From NCBI GenBank assembly GCA_947588605.1, contig CANPYK010000008.1:1-64000 (forward strand): 64,000 nt of DNA, written 5' to 3'. The notes under the pieces were generated by a model that saw nothing but the letters and a program-made list of their open reading frames with translations, was not told the origin of the DNA and did not search any database. Every line of letters starts with the position of its first letter. Position 1 is the stretch's first letter. The DNA is from an uncultured Oscillospiraceae bacterium. Lineage in GTDB: Bacteria; Bacillota; Clostridia; Oscillospirales; Oscillospiraceae. Made by a program: the position numbers and the translations under genes. Shown piece by piece: positions 41,952-50,736 of this stretch.

Positions 41952-43429
41952 AGCTGTATCTTGTGGGACACGACTACAAATACGCCGTGGAGCAAATCAT
42001 GCTGGCCCTCTTCCCCGGCGAGCGCCCGGAGTACCCGGACACGCCCCCGGAGGCGGGGGAGAACTGGGCGCGGGTGGAGCTTGCGGGCGGCTGCTGTACG
42101 GCGGAGCTGTGCGTCGGCGAAAAGAAAAGTGAAGCTAAGCAACTTTACTCAGATAAAATGTTCCACGTGGAACATTTTAAAGTACGGGAGGAGCAGAAGG
42201 CCCTGAAGCTCGCGTTTTACCGGGCGGCCATGGAACTCCTGCCGAAAAAGCCCGTCTGGGGCGCGCTCACGGGCATCCGTCCGGGGACGCTGATGACCAG
42301 GATGCTGGCCGAGGGCCTTTCCGAGGAGGCGGCTCTGCGGCGGATGGAGGAGGAATACTTCGTCGCCCCGGAGCGGGCGCGGCTGTGCCTCGACACGGCG
42401 AAGGCCTCCCTGGCGGCGGAGCGGGCGCTTGAGCCCCGGGACGTGGCGCTCTACGTGGGCATCCCCTTCTGCCCCACCCGCTGTGCCTACTGCTCCTTCG
42501 TGAGCCAGAGCGTGGAGAAGTCCATGGGCCTCATCCCCGCCTTTCTGGAGGCGCTCCGCCGGGAGATCCGTGCCACGGCCGAGACGGCCCGGCGGCTGAA
42601 TCTCCGGCCCGTGAGCGTCTACTTCGGCGGCGGCACGCCCACCACGCTGTCGGCTGACCAACTGGAAACGCTGATCGGCTGGCTTTCGGAGGAATTCGAC
42701 CTCTCGGCGGTCCGGGAGTTTTGTGTGGAGGCGGGGCGGCCGGACACTGTCACGGCGGAGAAGCTGCGGGCCCTCCGGGGCGTGACGAGGCTGAGCATCA
42801 ACCCCCAGTCCATGTCGGACGCGGTACTGACGGCCATCGGACGCCGCCACACGGCGCAGGACATCCGCGCGGCCTACGCCTTAGCCCGGGCGTGCGGGGA
42901 TTTCCAGATCAACATGGACCTCATCGCGGGGCTCCCGGCGGACACGCCGGAGGGCTTTGAGCGGACGGTGGAGGAGGTCCTGGCCCTGGGTCCGGAGAAC
43001 GTCACCGTCCACACCCTGGCCCTGAAAAAGGGGTCCAAGATCACGGAGGAGGACACCGCCCGCCCGGACGGGGAGGCCGTGGCGCGGATGCTGGACACCG
43101 CCGGCGCGCGCCTTACCGCCGCCGGGTACGCGCCCTACTACCTCTACCGGCAGAAATTCATGTCCGGCGGCTTTGAGAACGTGGGCTGGGCCAAGCCGGG
43201 GACGGAGAGCCTTTATAACATCCTCATTATGGAGGAGCTTTGCACCATCCTCGCCATGGGCGGCGGGGCCTCCACCAAGCTGGTGGACCGGAAAAGCGGC
43301 CGCATCGAGCGGGTCTTCGACCCCAAATACCCCAAGGAGTACGTGGAAAACATGGACAGGATCGTGGCGGACAAGGAGAAGATCGTCACGTTTTACAAGG
43401 AGACGGGAGGTATCGGCGATGGCATTTGA
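41948..43429 (+). CDS. hemZ: HemZ-like radical SAM coproporphyrinogen dehydrogenase
   Basis: A 493-residue radical SAM protein starting at 41948, overlapping the MBL gene by 4 bases. The 4Fe-4S/SAM motif is YVGIPFCPTRCAYCSFVSQS (C-x3-C-x2-C, about residues 177-184); VYFGGGTPTTLSADQL follows at about 222. The N-terminal extension of about 165 residues and the missing C-terminal HemN domain are typical of HemZ of Firmicutes. A short AT-rich stretch (about 42120-42185) encodes KMFHVEHFK and contains a parS site; the codons there differ clearly from the GC-rich surroundings. Enzymatic role in heme synthesis is not firmly proven for this family. Confidence 0.87.
   Translation: MKLYLVGHDYKYAVEQIMLALFPGERPEYPDTPPEAGENWARVELAGGCCTAELCVGEKKSEAKQLYSDKMFHVEHFKVREEQKALKLAFYRAAMELLPKKPVWGALTGIRPGTLMTRMLAEGLSEEAALRRMEEEYFVAPERARLCLDTAKASLAAERALEPRDVALYVGIPFCPTRCAYCSFVSQSVEKSMGLIPAFLEALRREIRATAETARRLNLRPVSVYFGGGTPTTLSADQLETLIGWLSEEFDLSAVREFCVEAGRPDTVTAEKLRALRGVTRLSINPQSMSDAVLTAIGRRHTAQDIRAAYALARACGDFQINMDLIAGLPADTPEGFERTVEEVLALGPENVTVHTLALKKGSKITEEDTARPDGEAVARMLDTAGARLTAAGYAPYYLYRQKFMSGGFENVGWAKPGTESLYNILIMEELCTILAMGGGASTKLVDRKSGRIERVFDPKYPKEYVENMDRIVADKEKIVTFYKETGGIGDGI
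42159..42174. promoter_or_regulatory. parS: parS centromere site (ParB/Spo0J binding) inside hemZ
   Basis: TGTTCCACGTGGAACA is a perfect 16-base palindrome differing by one base from the Bacillus parS consensus TGTTCCACGTGAAACA (from memory); the palindrome extends to 24 bases (42155-42178). It lies in an AT-rich patch of a GC-rich gene. ParB loads here and spreads, organising the origin region for segregation. Placement suggests the window lies in the origin-proximal part of the chromosome. Confidence 0.88.
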
Positions 43430-44354
43430 CCTGGAGAAAATAAACGACCTGGCAAGCTCGGACCCGGCGGCGCTGGTGCGCCTGGCGGACGAAAACTACT
43501 TCGGCCGGGTAAACCGGGCCGCCGACGCCATCTGCGAAAATCTCACGCGGTGCCCCATCGTCCTCCTCTCCGGCCCCAGCGGGGCGGGGAAGACCACCAC
43601 CGCCAAGAACATCGAGACGGAGCTGGAGCGCCGGGGCGTCAATTCCCACACCATCTCCATGGACAACTACTTCAACACCCTGGACCAGCGCACCTGCCCC
43701 CGGACGCCGGAGGGGGACATCGACTTCGAGTCCCCGCGCCTCATGGACATGGAGCTTTTGAACGAGCACTTCGCCATGTTGGCCCGTGGGGAGGAGATCC
43801 GCGTCCCCTACTTCATGTTCACCCGCCAGAAGCGCTCGGCCAGCCGCTTCACCCCCATGCGCCTTCGGGAAAACGAGGTGGCCATTTTTGAGGGCATCCA
43901 CGCCCTCAACGACGAGATCACCGACAAAAACCCCGGCGCCTTCAAGCTCTACATCTCCGCAAGCTCCCCCATCGTCTTCCCGGACGGCCAAATCTTCAAG
44001 CCCGAGTGGGTGCGCCTTGTGCGCCGGGTGGTGCGGGACAACAACTTCCGGGGCGCGGACGCGGAATATACTCTCTCCCTGTGGAAAAACGTGATGCGCG
44101 GCGAGCGGGAGCACATCACCCCCTTCATCCCCAAGGCGGACATGAGCTTCGACACCGCCCTGGAGTACGAGATGAACGTCCTGGCCCCCCAGGCCCTGCC
44201 CCTCTTCGAGGAGCTCACCGCCGGCAAGCCCGCCTTCGAGGAGGTCCGCGAGCTCATTCCCCTCCTGCGCCGCTTCACCCCCATGGACGCATCCCACGTC
44301 CCCGCCACGTCGCTCCTCCGCGAGTTCATCGGCGGCGGGGTGTACAAGTACTGA
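43419..44354 (+). CDS. Uridine kinase-family nucleoside kinase
   Basis: A 311-residue P-loop kinase. The ATG at 43419 is placed by GGGAGGTATCGGCG and overlaps the hemZ end by 11 bases. Walker A is LLSGPSGAGKTTTA (about residues 49-60); SMDNYFNT (about 78) is the lid or acceptor segment of uridine/phosphoribulokinase proteins, followed by DIDFESPRLMDMELLNEH, and AIFEGIHALND (about 158) is Walker B-like. Compared with canonical Udk (about 210 residues) it has an N-terminal extension (about 45) and a longer C-terminus, as in the TM0751-type threonyl-tRNA-synthetase-related kinases. Substrate uncertain. Confidence 0.8.
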   Translation: MAFDLEKINDLASSDPAALVRLADENYFGRVNRAADAICENLTRCPIVLLSGPSGAGKTTTAKNIETELERRGVNSHTISMDNYFNTLDQRTCPRTPEGDIDFESPRLMDMELLNEHFAMLARGEEIRVPYFMFTRQKRSASRFTPMRLRENEVAIFEGIHALNDEITDKNPGAFKLYISASSPIVFPDGQIFKPEWVRLVRRVVRDNNFRGADAEYTLSLWKNVMRGEREHITPFIPKADMSFDTALEYEMNVLAPQALPLFEELTAGKPAFEEVRELIPLLRRFTPMDASHVPATSLLREFIGGGVYKY

Positions 44355-44367
44355 GACAAAAAGTGAT

Positions 44368-44404
44368 AAAAAGGCAGGAAAAGGGCACTTTTCCTGCCTT
44401 TTTT
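44368..44404 (+). terminator. Strong terminator after the kinase gene
   Basis: A perfect 16-base stem (44368-44383 with 44388-44403), loop GGCA, flanked by A- and T-runs, 14 bases behind the stop. Ends the dtd/MBL/hemZ/kinase transcription unit. Confidence 0.92.
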
Positions 44405-44538
44405 GGCTGGAAAAGCGGATTTGCAAGGGGTGATGGGGGAAAATAAGGGGAGGGTGAGAAAAAAGTTATGTCAATCTTGCTTTTTTGCCGCGGAGGGTGT
44501 ATGATATAAAATGACGAAATTTGCGGGAGGTGGGGCGT

Positions 44539-45789
44539 GTGGACAAGCTTTTGGGGATCTACATCCATATCCCCTTCTGCGCCGGGAAGTGCGCGTACTG
44601 CGACTTTTACTCCCTGGTGGGCCGGGAGGACATGATCCCGCGCTACCAGAAGGCCCTCCTCCAGCACATCCGGGAGTCCTCCCAGCAGCTCCAGGGCTAC
44701 ATCATCGACACCATCTACATCGGCGGGGGCACGCCCAGCTTTTACGGGGCGAAGAACCTGACGGCGCTGATGGCGGCGCTGAAAAAATACGGCCGGGTCA
44801 TGGTGGACGGGGAGTTCACGGTGGAGGTCAACCCCGAGAGCATCGACTACCCCCAGATGGTGAAGCTCCGCCGCGCCGGGTTCAACCGCCTGTCCATCGG
44901 GGCCCAGTCGGCCAACGACGGGATCTTAAAGAGCATCGGGCGGCTCCACAACTTCGCCAAGGTAGAGGAGACGGTCCTGAACGCCAGGAAGGCGGGGTTT
45001 GAGAACGTGTCCTTAGACCTCATCTACGGCCTTCCCAGCCAGACCAGGGACGACTGGGCCGACACCCTCACCAAAGCCATGGCCTTAAAGCCGGACCACC
45101 TGAGCTGTTACGGGCTGAAGATCGAGGAGGGCACGGCCCTTTACCAGTTCAAGGGCTCGCCCTTCATCCCCGACGACGACCTCCAGGCGGATATGTACCT
45201 CTACGCCGTGGACGCTCTGAACCGCAACGGCTACCGGCAGTATGAGGTGTCCAATTTCGCCCGCCGGGGGTTCGCTTCCCGGCACAACCTGAAATACTGG
45301 CAGATGGGGGAATACATGGGCTTCGGCGCGGCGGCGCACTCCTGCGTCTCCGGCCAGCGCTACAGCTGCATCGCCGACATGGAGCTCTACGCCGACAACA
45401 TCCTCAAGGGCCGGAGCGTGGTGGACCACGCCGAGTCCGTCACGGACTTCGAGCGGGCGGGGGAGTACCTGATGCTGGGGCTTCGGACCACCAGGGGCAT
45501 CTCGGAGAAGGAATATTACGACATCTTCCCCTGCAAGTTCGATATGGCCCAGAAGCTCATGGACGACTATGTGGCGCGGGGATGGATGACCCGCAATGAG
45601 GACCGCTGGAGCTTCACGCCGGAGGGGTTTTTGCTCTCCAACGCGCTGATCGGCGAGATTTTGGACGCCCAGACGAAGCAGCGCATGAACATCGTCTCCC
45701 CCTGGAAGCGGGAGGAGGACGAGGCGTACCAGTTTTCCATGTTCTCCAAGCGCCCGGGGGAGGTCCAGCTGTTCCATGGCATCAGCTAG
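44539..45789 (+). CDS. hemW: HemW-type radical SAM heme chaperone
   Basis: A 416-residue protein; GTG at 44539 behind GGGAGG is chosen over the upstream in-frame TTG (44521) because homologues begin with LGIYIHIPFC. SAM/4Fe-4S motif: IHIPFCAGKCAYCDFYS, C-x3-C-x2-C-x-F near residues 13-23. YIGGGTPSFYG (about 62), EVNPESIDYPQMVKL and RLSIGAQS follow. The HemN_C domain, GEYLMLGLRTTRGISEKEY, is near 315. HemW binds heme and delivers it to respiratory enzymes; the name HemN for these proteins is historic. Distinct from HemZ at 41948. Confidence 0.9.
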   Translation: MDKLLGIYIHIPFCAGKCAYCDFYSLVGREDMIPRYQKALLQHIRESSQQLQGYIIDTIYIGGGTPSFYGAKNLTALMAALKKYGRVMVDGEFTVEVNPESIDYPQMVKLRRAGFNRLSIGAQSANDGILKSIGRLHNFAKVEETVLNARKAGFENVSLDLIYGLPSQTRDDWADTLTKAMALKPDHLSCYGLKIEEGTALYQFKGSPFIPDDDLQADMYLYAVDALNRNGYRQYEVSNFARRGFASRHNLKYWQMGEYMGFGAAAHSCVSGQRYSCIADMELYADNILKGRSVVDHAESVTDFERAGEYLMLGLRTTRGISEKEYYDIFPCKFDMAQKLMDDYVARGWMTRNEDRWSFTPEGFLLSNALIGEILDAQTKQRMNIVSPWKREEDEAYQFSMFSKRPGEVQLFHGIS

Positions 45790-45851
45790 CAGACACTAAA
45801 AACTGTTATCTTCTGTAATCGGATGTTCCTCAAAATTTAACACTTTGCCTG

Positions 45852-45880
45852 TTGATTTTTCCGGCGTTTACAGGTATGAT
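45852..45880 (+). promoter_or_regulatory. Promoter of the VanW-domain gene
   Basis: TTGATT (45852-45857), 17 bases, TATGAT (45875-45880), 48 bases before the start. Confidence 0.65.
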
Positions 45881-45928
45881 AGGTGAACAGACAAAAAAGC
45901 CGTTTATTTGACAAAAAGGGATGAAGAG

Positions 45929-47812
45929 ATGGCAAAAGGGAAGAGAGCGAAGAAGACGCGCGTGAGCGGCGCCACCGTGGCGGTCATTGTGCTGGCGGTG
46001 GTGGTAGTCGCGGCCGTGGCCGGCGTGCTGGGCCTGGGCGCGTATGTGGCGGGGCTGGACACCGTCTACCCCAATATCTCCGTGGCCGGCGTGGACATCG
46101 GCGGCATGAGCTATGACAAGGCGCACAGCACCCTGCTGAACGCCGACCTTGGCGTGCCCGCCGGGGTCACGGCTACGGCGAAGCTCACGGACCTCGTGTC
46201 CGTCTCCGTCACCAGCGACGAGGCGGGGCTTACCTATTCCGTGACGGACGCGGTGGACACGGCCTACGCCGTCGGGCGGGGCGATGGGTTCTTCGCCGAT
46301 ATGTTCTCCTATCTTGACTGCCTGCGCAGGCCCCACGAGATCACCTCCTCCTCCCAGTTCAACGAGCCCGGCGTCCGGGCCATCATCGCCGGACAGGCCG
46401 CGCTGGCCGACCACCCCGCCGAGGACGCCGCCTGGCAGCGCTCCGGGGACGAGATCCTGGTGACAAAGGGCCGCGACGGCTACACCGTGGATCAGGAGGC
46501 GGTCTACGAGTATATCAGGCGATCGCTCCTGGCGGGCATGTCCGCCGAGACGGACGAGTTCGCGGAAGGAGTCGTCGCCGGCATCCCCGGCGGGGAGCCG
46601 GATTTTGACGCCATCTACGCGGAGATCTTCAAGGCGCCCCAGGACGCCTACTTTGACGCCGAGAGCGGCGCCGCCGTGGCCCCCGCGAGGGGCGTGAGCT
46701 TCGATGTCGCCGCGGCGAAGGCGCTGTTCGCGGGCCTCGACGCCGGGGAGACCATGACCGTCCCGCTCATCTACACCGACCCCGAGATCTCCGGCGAGGA
46801 CATCAACGCCATGCTCTTCCGGGATAAGCTGGCGGAGATGAACACCACCCTTTCCGGCAGCAGCGCCAACCGTATCACCAACGTCACCCTGGCCGCCCGG
46901 GCCGTCAACGGCACGGTCCTCAACCCCGGCGACGAGTTCAGCTTCAACGGCATCGTGGGCAAGCGCACGGAGGAGAAGGGCTACAAGCAGGCCACCGGAT
47001 ACGCCGGCGGCACCACCGTCCCCATGGTGGGCGGCGGCATCTGCCAGGTGAGCTCCACCATCTACTACTGCACGCTTCTGGCGGACCTCGAGATCACCAA
47101 CCGCGCCAACCACGGCCTCACCGTCAGCTACCTGCCCGCCGGACTGGACGCCACCGTCAGCTGGGGGACCATCGATTTCAAGTTCAAAAACAACCGCACC
47201 TACCCCATCCGCGTCGACGCCTGGGTCAAGGACAAGACGCTCTATGTGGAGCTCTGGGGCACGAAGGTGGACGACATCACCATCGAGCTGGAGTCCAACG
47301 TCCTGAAGACCCTCGAGCCCAAGGTGGAGGAGCGGGTGGACGAGACGCTGAAGCCCGGACAGACCAAGGTCGTGAGCAAGGGCAAGACCGGGTGCGTTTC
47401 CGAGTCCTATAAGCTCTATTACGACGGCGAGGGGAACCTCATCAAGCGGGTGCTCATCACCAAGGACACCTATTACGCCGAGAAGAAGATCGTCGCCGTG
47501 GGCCCCGAGCCCTCCGACCCCGTCGGTCCCACCACGCCCACCGGCCCCGAGACCACGGACCCCAAGCCCACGGAGCCCGAGACGACCGACCCCGGCCCCA
47601 CCGTCCCGGAGCCCACAGACCCGGAGATGACGGGACCCGAGACGACAGAGCCCGAGACGACAGAGCCCGAGACGACAGAGCCTGAGACCACCGATCCCGA
47701 GACCACGGGTCCCGAGGAGACAGACCCCGACGACCCCGGCTACGACGACCCCGCCCCCGACCCCACCGACGAGGAGGACGAGGAAGGCGAAGGAACCTTA
47801 GGCAACGGATAA
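45929..47812 (+). CDS. VanW-domain cell-wall protein with Pro/Thr/Glu-rich tail
   Basis: A 627-residue protein; the ATG at 45929 follows AAAGGG by eight bases (in-frame TTG at 45908 also possible). A basic start (KGKRAKKTR) and one transmembrane helix (about residues 15-45) anchor it outward. Extracellular parts: a PG_binding_4-like domain (YPNISVAGVDIGGMSYDKAHSTL and following, about 50-280) and the VanW domain with GDEFSFNGIVGKRTEEKGYKQATGYAGGTTVPMVGGGICQVSSTIY (about 335-385). A G5-like segment follows, then a low-complexity tail of repeated ETTEP/ETTDP units (about 540-610) likely spanning the wall. The VanW role is unknown; not by itself evidence of vancomycin resistance. Confidence 0.88.
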   Translation: MAKGKRAKKTRVSGATVAVIVLAVVVVAAVAGVLGLGAYVAGLDTVYPNISVAGVDIGGMSYDKAHSTLLNADLGVPAGVTATAKLTDLVSVSVTSDEAGLTYSVTDAVDTAYAVGRGDGFFADMFSYLDCLRRPHEITSSSQFNEPGVRAIIAGQAALADHPAEDAAWQRSGDEILVTKGRDGYTVDQEAVYEYIRRSLLAGMSAETDEFAEGVVAGIPGGEPDFDAIYAEIFKAPQDAYFDAESGAAVAPARGVSFDVAAAKALFAGLDAGETMTVPLIYTDPEISGEDINAMLFRDKLAEMNTTLSGSSANRITNVTLAARAVNGTVLNPGDEFSFNGIVGKRTEEKGYKQATGYAGGTTVPMVGGGICQVSSTIYYCTLLADLEITNRANHGLTVSYLPAGLDATVSWGTIDFKFKNNRTYPIRVDAWVKDKTLYVELWGTKVDDITIELESNVLKTLEPKVEERVDETLKPGQTKVVSKGKTGCVSESYKLYYDGEGNLIKRVLITKDTYYAEKKIVAVGPEPSDPVGPTTPTGPETTDPKPTEPETTDPGPTVPEPTDPEMTGPETTEPETTEPETTEPETTDPETTGPEETDPDDPGYDDPAPDPTDEEDEEGEGTLGNG

Positions 47813-47818
47813 AAAACT

Positions 47819-47844
47819 GACCCCCGGGCCCATGCCCGGGGGTC
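47819..47844 (+). terminator. Terminator after the VanW gene
   Basis: GACCCCCGGGC (47819-47829) and GCCCGGGGGTC (47834-47844), loop CCAT, six bases behind the stop. Confidence 0.85.
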
Positions 47845-47952
47845 ATCAAATCCCCCCAATCGACCATTTTTTCCGGCGGCATGTACGTCGGAAAAAATAC
47901 CTTTTGTTTTGCGGAGTGTGCGAGCGAAGCGAGTGCGCGGAGCAAAACAGCA

Positions 47953-48000
47953 GGAAAGCCCTCCGCGAAAGGTCCGCAGACCTTTCGCGGAGGGCTTTCC
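47953..48000. terminator. Very long perfect hairpin (22 bp) between convergent genes
   Basis: The 22 bases at 47953-47974 are exactly complementary to 47979-48000, loop CGCA. A GCGAGCGAAGCGAG-type palindromic module precedes it. Long stem and no clear T-run on either strand suggest a mobile palindrome or insulator as much as a terminator. Confidence 0.7.
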
Positions 48001-48019
48001 GCACGTTCCCCCCTTGGCA

Positions 48020-48046
48020 TTTGAAGGCCGCAACGCGGCCTTCAAA
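48020..48046 (-). terminator. Hairpin after the ABC permease gene
   Basis: TTTGAAGGCCGC (48020-48031) pairs with GCGGCCTTCAAA (48035-48046), loop AAC, six bases beyond the permease stop on the minus strand. Confidence 0.7.
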
Positions 48047-48051
48047 GCCAG

Positions 48052-50736
48052 TTATATCACTTCGTTCTTCATCGCCTCGATGGGGTTATCCTTCTTGATG
48101 CCCGACATGGCGTAGAGCATGGAGGCGAAGACGACGAGGAAGACGCTGGCGACGGCGATGGCGACGGCGGACCAGGGGAGGTAGAAGTCCGTGTCCATGC
48201 CGGCCTGGACGGCGCGGAAGATGAGGTACGTGACGCCGAAGGCGGCGGGGATGCCGTAGAGGAGGGCCTTGGCGCCGTAAAGGAGGCACTCGAAGTTCAT
48301 CATCCGGTCAAAGCCCCGGTCGGTCATGCCGACGGATCTGAGCATGGCGAACTCCCGGCGGCGCAGGAGGATGTTGGTGGAGATGGTGTTGAAGACGTTG
48401 AGCGCCGCGATGAGGGAGATGAGGGTGATGAAGCCGTAGGAGATGACGCGGACCACGGTGACGATGCTGCGGCGGGCGGCGGTGTCGGCGTAGAGGTCGG
48501 TGAAGTCCCCCTCGCTCAGCTCGTACCCCGCGGCCTGCGCGGCGGCGACCAGGTCCGTCAGGCCGTTTTCGTGGTCGGAGACGGTGAAGAACATCTCGAT
48601 CCGCTCGCCGCCGGAACGGTCTATCCGAGGGATCTCGGAGAGGGGCATAAGGATGATGATGGTGTCCATAGAGGTGTTGCCGTTGACGCCGGGGATCAGA
48701 TCCTCCGTGACGAGGCCGATCTCATAGGTCTCGGCGTAGGTGAACCGCTCCTCGATAGCCGCGTCCTGCTCCTCAGGGGACATGGCCCTGTATTCCTCCG
48801 TGTTGTAGAATTCATCCGCGGCGTCATGGTCCACGAGCCGCAGGGTCAGGGTCTTCAGGTCCTCCCGGAAGAGGTCGTACCCCTCCATGCGCTGGGTGTC
48901 CGTGTTGAAGCCCCGGATGCGGCCGCGGACGACGAGCTTGGGATCTTCTCCCATGTACTCCTCCTCGTCAAGGCCGTGGGCGCGCAGATAGGCCCGGTAG
49001 GCGCTGTCCTCCACGCCGTAGACGTGGGCGAAGATGTTGAAGCTGACCTCCCCCTCGGAATCGCCCATGATGAGCTCCCAGGTCCGTTCCGGCACCATGT
49101 CACGGGTAAGCTCGATGCCCTCCACGTTCATGGCCGTTCGGACGCCGGTGACAGTCTCGACGCTGTCCACCTGGGAGAATAGTTGCGTGAGGGCCCCCAG
49201 GTCGCCGGCGCCGGGATCGGTGTCGGAGGGCTCGGCGGTGTTCTTGTAGCTGTAGAGATAGATGTCGTAGTCGTAGTCGTCAAAGACCGCCATGACCATG
49301 TCCGTGAGATACCGGCAGAAGGAGCTGGCGGAGATGAAGAGGACCACGGACATGAAGAGGGACACCACCGTGGCCCGGTAGCCCTTCCGGTTGCGCTTGA
49401 AGTGCTTGGAGGCGATGGCCCCCTCCAGGCCGAAGAGCTTGTAGGTGAGCCTGCTTGTGCGGACCTCCCGGGGCTTTACCCGCACGTCGCCGGACTGGCG
49501 GATAGCCTCGATGGCGGAGACGCGCCGGGCGCGGCGGGAGGGGACCCAGGCGGAGATCAGCACCGTCACAAGGCCGATGACCGCCGCCGCGAGGATGGAT
49601 ACCGGCGTGACCCGCAGCGTCAGCGCGGGCACGGCGGAGCCGGCGCCGATGCTGTCGGAGAGCAGATTCCCCAGGGAGCCGCCGATGAAGTGGAAGGTCA
49701 CCCCCATGCCCAGCATCCCGGAGAGGATGCCCAGGGGGATGCCGATGGCGCTCACCGTCATGGCCTCGGTGAAGACCATGGAGCGGATCTGCTTCTTCGT
49801 GGCCCCTACGCTGCGCAGAAGCCCGAACTGCTTCGTCCGCTCGGCCACGGAGATGGAGAAGGCGTTGTAGATGAGGCTCACGGAGCCGAACATGATGAGG
49901 CCGATGAGGATGGCGGCGAAGCTGTAGAGGACGGTGTTGAAGGTGTCGTACCGGGCCACGCCCAGGGTCATGAGGTATTCGTCGTTGTCCACGGAGCCGA
50001 ACCGGTCCCGGTAGTCCGCCTGCATCTCGTAGGTGTCCCGGGGGTTATTGAGGAGGAGCCATCCGTTTAAAAGGGCGCCGGTGTCCTGGTCGTCCCAGCA
50101 GGTGAGGCCGGTGACGGCGGCGCCGGAGTCCCTGCCGAAGCGGGTGTTGTCCAGATACCCCACCACGGTGAAGGTTTTTGTCTCACGGACCCGCAGGGTC
50201 TCGTCACTCAGGAGCGGGCCGTCTCCAAAGCCGAGGGTCACGCCGTCCACGACCCGGTCCCCCAGGTCCAGCGTCACGGTGTCGCCCAGGTGGGTGTACT
50301 GGTCGCCCAGCATGATTTGGGGGAGGACGATCTCATGGGGGTTCTCCGGGAGCCGCCCGGAGGAGAGGGACACGGGCATCCGGTCCATGAAAGCCGCGTC
50401 CGCGCCGAGAATGGCGCAGAGGATGGGGGCTTCCTCGTCCTCATGATCCGGGTCCCCCCTCACCACGGCCCAGTTCACCTGGGCCCAGGCGGCGGAGTCC
50501 GTGCGTTCGTCCGCTTCCAGCTCCTGCCGGCCTTCCGCGTCCACGTTGAAGAAGACCGCGTGCCATTTGCCCTCGTAGGCCACCATGATGTCCTGGAGGT
50601 AGCGCTGGAAGCTGGAGACGCTGACGGTGACGGCGGTGATCATGGCCGCCGAGAGGAGGATGCCCACGACGGTCACCAGGGTGCGGACCTTGTTTTTGAG
50701 AAGGGTCTTGTGGGTGACTTTCGAGAGAATGTTCAT
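48052..50736 (-). CDS. FtsX-type ABC permease
   Basis: An 894-residue inner-membrane protein: an N-terminal helix (about 17-38), a large extracellular part (about 40-260), three helices around 265-400 (AAILIGLIMFGSVSLIYNAFSISVAERTKQFGLLRSVGATKKQI is the FtsX/MacB core), a second half with one helix near 450, another large extracellular domain (about 480-760) and three final helices (about 765-885) with LRRREFAMLRSVGMTDRGF. This duplicated MacB-like layout is found in exporters or lipoprotein/peptide-handling ABC systems. The ATG overlaps the stop of the ATPase gene (ATGA), so both are one operon. It likely works with the two-component system at 51709-53381 in envelope stress or peptide resistance. 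Confidence 0.85.
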   Translation of the reverse strand: MNILSKVTHKTLLKNKVRTLVTVVGILLSAAMITAVTVSVSSFQRYLQDIMVAYEGKWHAVFFNVDAEGRQELEADERTDSAAWAQVNWAVVRGDPDHEDEEAPILCAILGADAAFMDRMPVSLSSGRLPENPHEIVLPQIMLGDQYTHLGDTVTLDLGDRVVDGVTLGFGDGPLLSDETLRVRETKTFTVVGYLDNTRFGRDSGAAVTGLTCWDDQDTGALLNGWLLLNNPRDTYEMQADYRDRFGSVDNDEYLMTLGVARYDTFNTVLYSFAAILIGLIMFGSVSLIYNAFSISVAERTKQFGLLRSVGATKKQIRSMVFTEAMTVSAIGIPLGILSGMLGMGVTFHFIGGSLGNLLSDSIGAGSAVPALTLRVTPVSILAAAVIGLVTVLISAWVPSRRARRVSAIEAIRQSGDVRVKPREVRTSRLTYKLFGLEGAIASKHFKRNRKGYRATVVSLFMSVVLFISASSFCRYLTDMVMAVFDDYDYDIYLYSYKNTAEPSDTDPGAGDLGALTQLFSQVDSVETVTGVRTAMNVEGIELTRDMVPERTWELIMGDSEGEVSFNIFAHVYGVEDSAYRAYLRAHGLDEEEYMGEDPKLVVRGRIRGFNTDTQRMEGYDLFREDLKTLTLRLVDHDAADEFYNTEEYRAMSPEEQDAAIEERFTYAETYEIGLVTEDLIPGVNGNTSMDTIIILMPLSEIPRIDRSGGERIEMFFTVSDHENGLTDLVAAAQAAGYELSEGDFTDLYADTAARRSIVTVVRVISYGFITLISLIAALNVFNTISTNILLRRREFAMLRSVGMTDRGFDRMMNFECLLYGAKALLYGIPAAFGVTYLIFRAVQAGMDTDFYLPWSAVAIAVASVFLVVFASMLYAMSGIKKDNPIEAMKNEVI

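Noticed and set aside
41948-44539. hemZ and hemW as a heme biosynthesis operon
   Set aside because: They are separated by a kinase gene and a very strong terminator at 44368-44404, and no other heme synthesis genes are in the window.
47560-47720. Tandem repeats of about 15 bases that could suggest a CRISPR-like or minisatellite array
   Set aside because: They encode the in-frame ETTEP/ETTDP tail of the VanW protein; no spacer-repeat structure and no cas genes.
45929-47812. Vancomycin resistance from the VanW domain
   Set aside because: VanW domains are common in Clostridia cell-wall proteins; no vanH, vanA/B or vanX genes are nearby.
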